A program made the translations under genes and the position numbers. Shown here piece by piece: positions 1 through 6,658 of a DNA stretch of 19,728 bases; position 1 is the stretch's first letter; each line of letters starts with the position of its first letter. Source of the stretch: Eubacterium sp. TM05-53 (GTDB taxonomy: Bacteria > Bacillota_I > Bacilli_A > Erysipelotrichales > Erysipelotrichaceae); the NCBI RefSeq assembly GCF_003436425.1, contig NZ_QSPK01000043.1, positions 1 to 19,728 of the forward strand, in the 5' to 3' direction. Below the pieces are notes generated by a model, which saw only the letters and a program-made list of their open reading frames with translations, was not told the DNA's origin and ran no database searches.

Positions 1-38
1 AAATAGACACTATTAATGTCGAATATATCAACATGTCA
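1..38. repeat. Putative insertion-sequence end (left edge)
   Basis: Bases 6-20 read GACA, seven bases, TGTC. Read on the minus strand this motif matches the one at the right window edge (19709-19723) at about 13 of 15 positions, and the two edges are in inverted arrangement. A further TGTCA lies at 34-38. Nested GACA/TGTC repeats near an edge are compatible with the terminal region of an insertion sequence, perhaps IS21-like, but no transposase is visible. The exact junction cannot be placed. An alternative is a regulator binding site. Confidence 0.35.
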
Positions 39-67
39 CCAAATTGCTAGTTAAGCCAATTAAAAAT

Positions 68-271
68 TCACAGAATTGACACATTTAAATCTAGATATTC
101 TTCAAACAACTTTCGCTTAATACGAACATGCGATCCGATCATTAATACAAAACTCTCATCATCATGTTCTGCAATAAATTGGCGAAGTGTTTTGCATCCA
201 ATACCAAAATATGCAGAAGCTTCTTCAACATTTAACGAATATTTTAACCATACCGGCACTCTATAATTCAT
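68..271 (-). CDS. xis: Excisionase, Tn916 Xis-like (67 aa)
   Basis: This is a small basic DNA-binding protein of the Tn916 Xis type. Such proteins bind element ends and direct the tyrosine integrase towards excision. The sequence shows the hallmark pattern: VPVWLKYSLNVEEASAYFGIG, with a winged-helix start (residues 13-25), then LRQFIAEH and a C-terminal IKRKLFEEYLD. This matches the layout of Tn916 Xis (about 67 aa) from end to end. The ATG at 271 is preceded by AAAGGAAG and overlaps the last 11 bases of the MazF-like gene, so translation is probably coupled. The integrase gene that should follow on the left is not in the window. Only about 30 bases lie between the stop codon and the putative IS end. 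Confidence 0.85.
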   Translation of the reverse strand: MNYRVPVWLKYSLNVEEASAYFGIGCKTLRQFIAEHDDESFVLMIGSHVRIKRKLFEEYLDLNVSIL

Positions 272-620
272 AAGATTTACTTCCTTTCAAACCTAAGCTA
301 ACTCCAATTATTAAATCCATTTGTTTTATATCTTCTTTTCGCATATGACATATATAATCAGACAAACGACTTTTATCAATCGTTCGAATCTGTTCAAATA
401 GTATCATTGAATTTTGATGCAAATGTCTGTAATGAATCGACATATGTGTTGGCAACAACCGCTTATCCTTTGATTGACTTGTGATTGGTGCAATGATTGT
501 TGTCGGGCCAAATGCGTTACCTTTATTGTTTTGCAAAATCACAACCGGCCGAACGCCACCTTGTTCGCATAAATAGCGTGTTCCTAAATCAGCATAATAA
601 ATATCTCCACGTGATATCAT
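261..620 (-). CDS. mazF: MazF/PemK-type endoribonuclease toxin (119 aa)
   Basis: This is a type II toxin-antitoxin mRNA interferase fold (PemK/MazF), predicted to cleave single-stranded RNA in the cytoplasm. Family marks are the start MISRGDIYYADL, the nucleic-acid-binding loop EQGGVRPVVILQN with its catalytic Arg (residue 24), the IIAPITSQ strand with the conserved Thr, and the C-terminal LFEQIRTIDKSRL. The length is usual for the family. The ATG at 620 is chosen over an upstream ATG at 641 because AGGAGG (628-633) sits just before it and the family begins at this residue. No MazE-like antitoxin ORF is adjacent, which is unusual. The gene overlaps xis by 11 bases and sits where Tn916 carries small regulatory ORFs. 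It may serve element maintenance or excision control rather than a classic TA pair (inference). Confidence 0.85.
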   Translation of the reverse strand: MISRGDIYYADLGTRYLCEQGGVRPVVILQNNKGNAFGPTTIIAPITSQSKDKRLLPTHMSIHYRHLHQNSMILFEQIRTIDKSRLSDYICHMRKEDIKQMDLIIGVSLGLKGSKSYEL

Positions 621-640
621 TTTTATTCCTCCTATGTACA

Positions 641-665
641 AACAGGTAATGTATTATTACCTGTT
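641..665. promoter_or_regulatory. Perfect 10-base inverted repeat before mazF
   Basis: AACAGGTAAT (641-650) and ATTACCTGTT (656-665) are perfectly complementary around a 5-base loop. The repeat ends about 8 bases upstream of the mazF ribosome binding site. It has no clean T-tract on the minus strand, so it looks more like an operator or an RNA hairpin controlling mazF-xis than a terminator. Confidence 0.5.
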
Positions 666-969
666 ACCTATTAATTCTCATTTGCTCCATGCTACCAAGA
701 AAAGTTGGTGTACCAAACCATACATATGCAGCTATTAATATTTGCCTGCTGCATCAGGGATTTTAACCTCTGGCCCTCGCAAGTCTCATTATCCTTTTGA
801 AAATATCAACATCAACATTAAGGTACATGCTTTATGTTCTACATGTTACTCGCTCAGGTCTATCCATCATGGCGCATGGAACAAATGACTACACTTTCAA
901 AAGATCGTCTTTTCTTGGGGTAAAGTTTTCAAAGATCAAACCTCTTCACTATATAGCCCTTTAAACTAT
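642..969 (-). other. Non-coding stretch between sigma-like gene and mazF, with two micro-ORFs
   Basis: This is 328 bases without a conventional gene. On the minus strand there are two short ORFs in the same frame. The first is 870-832, MMDRPERVTCRT (12 aa); after the stop and 3 bases comes 828-763, beginning MYLNVDVDIFKRIM and ending RLARARG (21 aa). Neither has a convincing ribosome binding site. Both are rich in AGA/AGG/CGA arginine codons. Several small inverted repeats lie here, for example ACATG...CATGT around 825-846 and TTGGT/ACCAA around 705-716. It may be a leader or attenuator, a structured RNA, or a broken gene. No known riboswitch class was recognised. Confidence 0.4.
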
Positions 970-1395
970 CTATTTTGGACAAATATTAAAAGTTTTTTTG
1001 AATCTTTGGATTCTTTTGTAAATGGCCATAGGTGTTGAATCAAGCATAAAAGCAATTTCTTTAATACTTAACCCTCTATAAATACCAATCAGAATTGAAT
1101 ACATTTGATGCGTATCTTTCTTTAAATATTGATATAATCCCTCATCTTCCAACTCATCAATATTTGGAAAATCAGAAAAATCAAAAGTACATGCTAAATT
1201 GATCTTATCTTCTAGATTAGAATATTGTCTCTGGCGAAATCTTCTATCAGCATTAAAATCATTCCAATATAAATCAAATAACATTTTTATATCTTCCTTA
1301 GCTACACCCTCCTTCATTAACATGGCTTCATACTTGGCAAACCAAGATTCAAAAATCTTTTGTTCTCTGGCTTTGTTATATCCATAATTATTCAC
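970..1395 (-). CDS. Sigma-70 region-4-like ICE regulatory protein (141 aa)
   Basis: This is a DNA-binding protein of the sigma-factor-like type found beside the excision module in Tn916/Tn1549-type ICEs (compare Tn916 Orf7 by position and type). The N-terminal half has the pattern FESWFAKYEAML followed by MLFDLYWNDFNADRRF, as seen in such ICE proteins. The C-terminal 45 residues form a region-4-like helix-turn-helix: YRGLSIKEIAFMLDSTPMAI, then YKRIQRFKKTF. The start is GTG at 1395, because GAGGAGG sits 9 bases upstream. An ATG at 1437 lies upstream of that site and has no support. The gene stands downstream of a strong terminator (1464-1493), so it should have its own promoter. It probably drives or tunes expression of the excision genes to its left (inference from synteny). 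Confidence 0.7.
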   Translation of the reverse strand: MNNYGYNKAREQKIFESWFAKYEAMLMKEGVAKEDIKMLFDLYWNDFNADRRFRQRQYSNLEDKINLACTFDFSDFPNIDELEDEGLYQYLKKDTHQMYSILIGIYRGLSIKEIAFMLDSTPMAIYKRIQRFKKTFNICPK

Positions 1396-1463
1396 GGATC
1401 TATACCTCCTCAATATAGAGCCCGTGAAAAACGTCAATTATTGCCAAAAACATAAAAATTTGT

Positions 1464-1493
1464 AAAAAAAATAGGGCACCCTAAGGTACCCTA
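1464..1493 (-). terminator. Rho-independent terminator
   Basis: On the minus strand TAGGGTACC pairs with GGTGCCCTA (9 bp, one G-U) around a 4-base loop, followed directly by eight T. It closes the transcription unit of the gene ending at 1599 and separates it from the sigma-like gene starting at 1395. Confidence 0.85.
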
Positions 1494-1598
1494 GTAATTA
1501 TCATTCAAATATTTTCAGAGAACCTTAGAAAACGTCCTCTATTGCGACATATTAAAACTCGTCAAATGAAAGAAGTCGTTTTTTTTCTTTCAATTCTC

Positions 1599-2705
1599 TT
1601 ATTCGCGATTGTTGGTAATAAATTTATGTATGTTTATATACGAAAAAATCTCTGCACCAATAAAACATATAATTTTAACGAAATTACAGTTTTCAACTCC
1701 AAGCACGAATTCAATCAAGCACCAAAAACCTAAAAAGCACAAGGGGATAAACCATGATATCCTAATGAATTCGTGATCTATTTCTTCGAAATGTTTTAAA
1801 TATGCTACACTAAATCCATCCCATTCTCGATTCATTAAATGTTTTATGAAAAATATATGTATAGTTAATAATAGCATTCCAATCACACCAAAAATGATAT
1901 TGTCTTTCCAAAAAGTAAAGGACAAAAGCATAGAAACGAAATTAGAAGTATACAATAAATGGTACTGCTGATTTATTCCCAAAATTCCTTCATCAATAAT
2001 TTTACTAGTTCTGTTCATTTCCCATATTTTTTCATCTTCTTTTTTTCTTTGTTTTGCTTTGATTTCTTTCTTTTTTTCTTCTTGCTCACGCAATTCGCTG
2101 AAATAAAGTTCATTTTTATAAACATTAATCAAAGCTTGCATTTGCTCTTTTTCTTTTTCATGTTGTTGCTTTTGTTCAGCATCTTTTTCAGCTATTAAAG
2201 CCTCACTTTCATCTACAATTTTTTCCAAATCTTCATACACTTGTTGATAATCAATGTTCAAAATCCTAAAATCATCTTCTTTATTTTTCAAAAAAGATAA
2301 ATCATCTTTCAATACACCAATTAAATCAGGATTATCTATCGGCTTTATTTCTTTGATATTAGTTTTTATTTTTTCAAATCTTTCAATAAAAGCTGTATAA
2401 TCCGAATCGAAAAAATCACATGCATTTAATTCTAATACATTACACAGACTTAAAAAATCATCCAAATCTCTGAAATTTCCTCTGAACCAATTCTTAGCCG
2501 TGTTTGCCAGAACAATGTGACCAGATATTTCACTTCTTATTTCTGCATATTCTAAAGCCGGATTTTTTTCCCACTTCTCATCTGGATACTTTTTTTTAAT
2601 TGTTTGATTTTTTTCTTTTATAACTGTTTTGAATTTTCCAGATAAAAATCTGATTCTTTTCATTTTGAAATTTTCTTCCGTCAATAATGATGCTTGTATC
2701 GCCAT
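1599..2705 (-). CDS. Unrecognised protein: putative HTH, coiled coil, C-terminal membrane domain (368 aa)
   Basis: I do not recognise the family. Residues about 55-100 contain SGHIVLANTAKNWFRGNFRDL and then LSLCNVLELNACDFF. This has the look of a divergent XRE-type helix-turn-helix (TxxNWxxG, then xLxxLxxxLxxxxxxFF). Residues about 155-235 are a highly charged Glu/Lys/Gln-rich coiled coil. From about 255 on there are hydrophobic segments (FVSMLLSFTF, IIFGVIGMLLLTIHIFF, WFIPLCFLGFWCLIEFVLGV, FVKIICFIGAEIFSYINI), giving probably four membrane passes and a short cytosolic tail. The ATG at 2705 is preferred, with AAGGAG 8 bases upstream. A possible start at 2792 lies inside a large hairpin. It is the last gene of the minus-strand row that includes the R-M genes. 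A membrane-bound sensor or regulator, or a defence effector, is possible. Confidence 0.65.
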   Translation of the reverse strand: MAIQASLLTEENFKMKRIRFLSGKFKTVIKEKNQTIKKKYPDEKWEKNPALEYAEIRSEISGHIVLANTAKNWFRGNFRDLDDFLSLCNVLELNACDFFDSDYTAFIERFEKIKTNIKEIKPIDNPDLIGVLKDDLSFLKNKEDDFRILNIDYQQVYEDLEKIVDESEALIAEKDAEQKQQHEKEKEQMQALINVYKNELYFSELREQEEKKKEIKAKQRKKEDEKIWEMNRTSKIIDEGILGINQQYHLLYTSNFVSMLLSFTFWKDNIIFGVIGMLLLTIHIFFIKHLMNREWDGFSVAYLKHFEEIDHEFIRISWFIPLCFLGFWCLIEFVLGVENCNFVKIICFIGAEIFSYINIHKFITNNRE

Positions 2706-2737
2706 ACATCGTTCTCCTTTCTTCATTTCCATGTTAT

Positions 2738-2797
2738 AAAAAACGGAAGATTTCGACAAGACTAGTTCACTAGTCCCGAGAAAATCTTCCATTTTTT
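2738..2797 (-). terminator. 46-base hairpin with T-tracts on both sides (terminator or attenuator)
   Basis: Arms 2745-2766 and 2769-2790 (22 bases each) pair along most of their length. The outer GGAAGATTT/AAATCTTCC and inner GACTAGT/ACTAGTC parts are perfect, with a short mismatched middle. On the minus strand six T follow (2743-2738), and on the plus strand six T follow (2792-2797). It lies only about 35 bases before the start of the next gene, so it may act as an attenuator for it rather than a simple end of transcription. Confidence 0.7.
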
Positions 2798-2813
2798 ATA
2801 AGCTGTAAAGCAT

Positions 2814-3308
2814 TTAGTTTAGTGTATTTTTTAAAACATCATTTAAATTCATTAAAGATTCTGCTTCATTACACAATTTTTGCATCTCTTCATCAGACAT
2901 GACCTTATGTTTCATAAAAATATCACGTACTTGATCATCCGCTAAAACCAATTTTAAAAGATCTGGATAAATAAAGATAGGTGTTTCTGATAATTGATGA
3001 GATATAGAATATTCACCCAATATTTGACCAACAATATAATAAGGAACTCTATCAATACAGCATCTATCGATATCCATTTTAGATGCCTGTTGCATGATGC
3101 GAATATGTCTATCATACATTTGCTTCATTATAAAATTAGGATCTGGTTCCACATTTTGTTCAAGCATTTTAAATACATTTCTATCTATTTCTACAATTCC
3201 AGACTGTTCATTATCTAAGTCTTCCCATTGTACATTTACATCAAATAAGTACGTTACAAAATCCTCATTTTCATTTAATTTTACTGCTGTTATAAAATCT
3301 GCTTTCAT
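2814..3308 (-). CDS. Unrecognised cytoplasmic protein (164 aa)
   Basis: No family is recognised. The protein begins MKADFITAVKLNENEDFVTY, has no signal peptide or membrane segment, and is acidic and mostly helical in its C-terminal half. It contains an odd cysteine pair (DIDRCCIDRVPYY) near residue 85. The ATG at 3308 is chosen because GAGGTGG lies 6-7 bases upstream. A GTG at 3317 would overlap that site. It is followed after 20 bases by the large hairpin and then the membrane-protein gene, and preceded by the small SH3-like gene. Its place in the row suggests a function tied to its neighbours, but nothing in the sequence says which. Confidence 0.65.
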   Translation of the reverse strand: MKADFITAVKLNENEDFVTYLFDVNVQWEDLDNEQSGIVEIDRNVFKMLEQNVEPDPNFIMKQMYDRHIRIMQQASKMDIDRCCIDRVPYYIVGQILGEYSISHQLSETPIFIYPDLLKLVLADDQVRDIFMKHKVMSDEEMQKLCNEAESLMNLNDVLKNTLN

Positions 3309-3389
3309 CGTAACCACCTCATAATTAATTAAAGTTTTATCAATGCTCTTAGCACACCAACAAATATAGCCTTATTGCAATATATCACT

Positions 3390-3623
3390 TCAATCCAATT
3401 TATGTTGATTTAAATGTGCTTTTGCAACAACTTCTGCTTCTTCTTTTGAAGCATAAACTTTTGATTCACGAACTCTAGTTCCTGCTGGGCCTTCATTTGT
3501 ATTACTAGTACCAAATTTAATCGTTACAAACCCACCAGTACATCGCACTACCTTTGCTTCTCGTACAAAGATGCCATTAGAAATAAAATAAACTGTGTCC
3601 CCTTCATTAAACTTTTTTGTCAT
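3390..3623 (-). CDS. Small SH3/KOW-like beta-barrel protein (77 aa)
   Basis: This is a short protein whose first half reads KFNEGDTVYFISNGIFVREA, then KVVRCTGGFVTIKFG. It has the alternating hydrophobic pattern and 'GDxVYxxxNG' turn of small SH3-like or KOW barrels, which often bind nucleic acid or a partner protein. The second half, VRESKVYASKEEAEVVAKAH, is a short strand and helix often seen in such proteins from phages and plasmids. The ATG at 3623 overlaps the end of the nuclease gene by 17 bases, so the two are probably translationally coupled. This makes it a candidate accessory subunit of the LlaJI-like restriction complex (inference from coupling only). Confidence 0.65.
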   Translation of the reverse strand: MTKKFNEGDTVYFISNGIFVREAKVVRCTGGFVTIKFGTSNTNEGPAGTRVRESKVYASKEEAEVVAKAHLNQHKLD

Positions 3624-4839
3624 GAATAAGTTCCTCTATCTTACTGCATAAACTATCAATAATAACGTAATCAGGTTTGTTGTAGTTTTTTAAAAGATAA
3701 TTAAAATCAATTCCAAACGCATATACCTTTTCATAATCTTTTTGATCTTCAGTATTTCTCCAATCAGTATATGCCTGACCGAAATATGCTAAATTCCCAT
3801 CGTTATATTTTAAGGTATTAGTATCTTCAACAAAGCATTTTAATTTTTTATTGTATGGCAATATAAAAGCATTTCTTACTTTATTTTCGTTTAACTGATG
3901 ATAAGCGTAATCTCCATATGTAATTTGTTTTTGAATTGATTGTGTTTCTGGTAAATCTCTTACATCTTTCGTAACACCATACTGATACATTTTTGCATCA
4001 AGAATGTATGTTGCTCCATCCTTTTTTAAGATTGTATCCGGTCTTAAACTAGAAGCCAATCCTGGCTTTTGATTATTCAATTGCCAATAACCATTTGGAT
4101 TATATTTCTTCTTTTCAGATTCCTTGATTCCATCAAATAATTTATCCACCATAGTTTCAAATACATAATAATAATTTTCAATTCCATATGTGTACTCATT
4201 TGAAACCACTTTATTCCCTTCTGTTGTTTTCAAAATCTTCAACATATGGTTAAAGCGCATACGTTTGATATCATCGAATGTATTATTGATTTCTTTACGA
4301 ACTGTCGCAACCATTTCAGAAGTAGACACAATCTGTTGGACATCAACCTTCAGATTATAGTTATACACCCACCCAATTTTTTCAATACTTTGTTTTAAAC
4401 AAAGTTTGTATATTTGTGCAATCAAATCATTAGATGCTGCCATCTTTGAAGTAACTAGCTTATCATAAATAATATTTCCATCAGAATAGATTGGAATCTG
4501 CTTCATCGTCTTCTTCCATTCTATCTTTCCACTATAGGAATTTGAATATACCTTTTCCCGATTATAGTAAAATCCATTCTCAAGATAATCTTTTATAATC
4601 CATAAATAGGAATTAATAGGCCATACATTATCGAGATTATTACTGCCCTTATCCAATTTTTCCTTTTCAAGTGTTTTTGCCAAAGAAATAGACTTTAGAA
4701 ACAACAACAAATCTCTTTTATAATTCGTTTCTTTACGAAACACTTGCGGAACATAAATATTGATTTCACCATCTTCTATGCGTATACCCACAAAATCATT
4801 CGATTTTGTTACAGGGTTAATCTTGGGTTCCTTGTTCAT
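3607..4839 (-). CDS. LlaJI-type restriction endonuclease subunit R2, McrC-like nuclease (410 aa)
   Basis: This is the nuclease subunit that works with the McrB-like GTPase encoded just upstream. The PD-(D/E)xK site is clear: SSLRPDTIL, then YILDAKMYQYG, with Asp268, Asp281 and Lys283 as the predicted metal and catalytic residues. This core is typical of the LlaJI restriction family. Upstream, residues about 105-230 (KIEWKKTMKQIP...YDKL...RMRFNHMLKIL) fit McrC/LlaJI proteins, which link to the GTPase. Starts at 4866, 4848 and 4839 are possible. 4839 is chosen because an AGGA lies about 8 bases upstream. It overlaps the GTPase gene by 23 bases and is itself overlapped by the next gene, so the R genes are tightly coupled. 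Confidence 0.85.
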   Translation of the reverse strand: MNKEPKINPVTKSNDFVGIRIEDGEINIYVPQVFRKETNYKRDLLLFLKSISLAKTLEKEKLDKGSNNLDNVWPINSYLWIIKDYLENGFYYNREKVYSNSYSGKIEWKKTMKQIPIYSDGNIIYDKLVTSKMAASNDLIAQIYKLCLKQSIEKIGWVYNYNLKVDVQQIVSTSEMVATVRKEINNTFDDIKRMRFNHMLKILKTTEGNKVVSNEYTYGIENYYYVFETMVDKLFDGIKESEKKKYNPNGYWQLNNQKPGLASSLRPDTILKKDGATYILDAKMYQYGVTKDVRDLPETQSIQKQITYGDYAYHQLNENKVRNAFILPYNKKLKCFVEDTNTLKYNDGNLAYFGQAYTDWRNTEDQKDYEKVYAFGIDFNYLLKNYNKPDYVIIDSLCSKIEELIHDKKV

Positions 4840-6640
4840 CTTCGACATCCTGATCAAACAATTCATCTACTATTTCTTTGTTTAAGACTGACTCAAACAA
4901 TTTTTTCCCTGCACCAACAGTTGAATCATCAACATTTCCATTTAATACAGATGTACATTCTGTCATTGTTTCATAAAGACCATCATACGTCTTAACGTTC
5001 TTATCAAACAACAACTCATGATTAAATTTAGTTACATCATTATAAAGATAATCCATAACGTTACTAATAAACGCTCTCAAAGAATCTTTGTCCCCTGCAT
5101 TCTTCTCTTTACTCAACATATACTCTTTTACAAAGTAAGCTCCCATCTGTTTATCTTCAGATACTGAAACATCACTTTCTCCATTATCTTTAAGCATTTT
5201 GTCATTAATTGTAGTCGCAAATTTTCCCCATGTAATATCCGTAAAAGGAACATATAAATTCTTGATATCACCAACCTTATTCCAGTCAGTCATTACCTTT
5301 TCTCTATCCCAACGTCTTTTAAATGCTGTATCCAACGGGAATACATTCTGATCACTAGTGTTCATTGTAGCTAGCAACGTTAAGTTATGAGGAATAAAGA
5401 TCTTATTCTTAGTGAATTTAATCTTTTCATCTTCTTTAAGTTCCTCATTTACCTTCTCAAAGTATCCTTCAATAAACTCATTTGCTACTGGATATTCACT
5501 GTCACCCACGACACGATCATCTCTTTTTTCTTTTAAACGATCTAGTAACTGGAATGTATCTCCAAAAATAGCAGCCGCATTACCACGATTGATTTCTTCA
5601 ATGACTAAATAAATCATTCTTCCAGGATTTCTTAACGCTCGCTCTAAAGCTTTAGTAAAAGGACCAGGTTTTGGTTCATAAGTAACATTTCCATCTTTTA
5701 CTACTGGATAAATCTGACCAATAAAATCACTATTACTGTAATCCAAATAGAAAGTTGTTCTAAACACATCATTATCTTTATCAACATCTTTTAATACAGT
5801 ATTCTCAATATAATAACTCTTACCACACCCTGGAATACCATAGTAAATCTTGTTATAACCTTTAGCATTTTTTGAAGTGGAATGTTCTTCTGTATTATTT
5901 CTAGAAATATTCCCTAAATGAATCTTTGTATCATTTCTTGAAATACGATTTTGAACAACATTTCCTAATCTTTTCCCTACATTAAAACTATTAATATCAT
6001 CAGTACTTAAATTTAAATCATTGGCAACATCATTAATATTCACTCTATTTTTATCCATGATTGTTGCATAATCGAACCCAAACAATTCTAGTGCACATTC
6101 TTTTGGACCTATGTTTTGGCAGTATTCATCTAGAATACGCACCAAATCTATTTTTGTATAAATTTCGTTTTTATCCACTAAATCATAATCGCAGTCATTA
6201 ATATCATATGGCGGAATTGTGTCAAACAACAATATTTTATCATTTTCATTTAAATATACTTTAAATTCTGAATCTTCATAATTCTTATCGTATAACTGTA
6301 AAAACCATTCATATTTTCCTGTATTATTTTCTTTTCGCTTAATCTGGAATTTTCTTGTTCCATCATTTGACTTTGTATATATAAACTTAACGTTTAACTC
6401 TTGTTGATCATAATATTTTCCAATTAACTTTAAAATTCCGTTACCTAGTTTAACTACGTAGTCATCTACTACTTCATAATGATTCTCTTCAGTTTGAACA
6501 ATAACATTAGCACTTAACAACAAATCCATTAAATCTAAAGAAAGATTATATGAACTCTGTTGTGTAACATTTTTTTGTTTGATTTCGTACTTACTTTGAG
6601 CATGTGAAATTGTACGTGAAAACAATTCAGTAAAAGCCAT
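4817..6640 (-). CDS. LlaJI-type restriction subunit R1, McrB-like AAA+ GTPase (607 aa)
   Basis: This is a motor subunit of the McrB clade of AAA+ proteins, which hydrolyse GTP and recruit the McrC-like nuclease for cleavage. The AAA+ part starts near residue 262: Walker A YYGIPGCGKS (268-275), then FIGQIYPVVKDG, Walker B MIYLVIEEINRGNAAAIFGD (about 342-361), and the McrB signature LLATMNTSDQNVF (423-434) with FKRRWD as the arginine-finger region. The first 250 residues have no recognised fold and are the likely DNA-recognition part. The ATG at 6640 has AAGGAG 9 bases upstream and lies 18 bases after the second methyltransferase. Together with two 5mC methyltransferases and the nuclease it reproduces the M1-M2-R1-R2 order of Lactococcus LlaJI. 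BsuMI is built from similar parts. Confidence 0.9.
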   Translation of the reverse strand: MAFTELFSRTISHAQSKYEIKQKNVTQQSSYNLSLDLMDLLLSANVIVQTEENHYEVVDDYVVKLGNGILKLIGKYYDQQELNVKFIYTKSNDGTRKFQIKRKENNTGKYEWFLQLYDKNYEDSEFKVYLNENDKILLFDTIPPYDINDCDYDLVDKNEIYTKIDLVRILDEYCQNIGPKECALELFGFDYATIMDKNRVNINDVANDLNLSTDDINSFNVGKRLGNVVQNRISRNDTKIHLGNISRNNTEEHSTSKNAKGYNKIYYGIPGCGKSYYIENTVLKDVDKDNDVFRTTFYLDYSNSDFIGQIYPVVKDGNVTYEPKPGPFTKALERALRNPGRMIYLVIEEINRGNAAAIFGDTFQLLDRLKEKRDDRVVGDSEYPVANEFIEGYFEKVNEELKEDEKIKFTKNKIFIPHNLTLLATMNTSDQNVFPLDTAFKRRWDREKVMTDWNKVGDIKNLYVPFTDITWGKFATTINDKMLKDNGESDVSVSEDKQMGAYFVKEYMLSKEKNAGDKDSLRAFISNVMDYLYNDVTKFNHELLFDKNVKTYDGLYETMTECTSVLNGNVDDSTVGAGKKLFESVLNKEIVDELFDQDVEDEQGTQD

Positions 6641-6658
6641 ATCCTATATCTCCTTGTA

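Noticed and set aside
760..785. tRNA-like piece (GGTTAAAATCC on the minus strand)
   Set aside because: It looks like part of a T-arm, but there is no acceptor stem, D-arm or anticodon arm around it.
642..969. Known riboswitch, T-box, tmRNA or intron end
   Set aside because: I compared it by eye with TPP, SAM, cobalamin, T-box and group I/II intron cores. No conserved core was found. A short GACCTGAGC-like piece is not enough for TPP.
1542..1733. Plus-strand ORF of 63 codons
   Set aside because: It lies mostly inside the minus-strand membrane-protein gene, has no ribosome binding site, and its hydrophobic stretch mirrors the opposite strand.
1959..2198. Plus-strand ORF of 79 codons, rich in Phe/Leu
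   Set aside because: It is the reverse reading of the Glu/Lys-rich coiled coil of the minus-strand gene (GAA/AAA codons become TTC/TTT), with no independent signal.
4817..6640. Stand-alone McrBC (type IV) system
   Set aside because: The McrB-like and McrC-like genes lie directly behind two 5mC methyltransferases in tight operon order, which fits an LlaJI/BsuMI-type R-M system rather than a modification-dependent McrBC.
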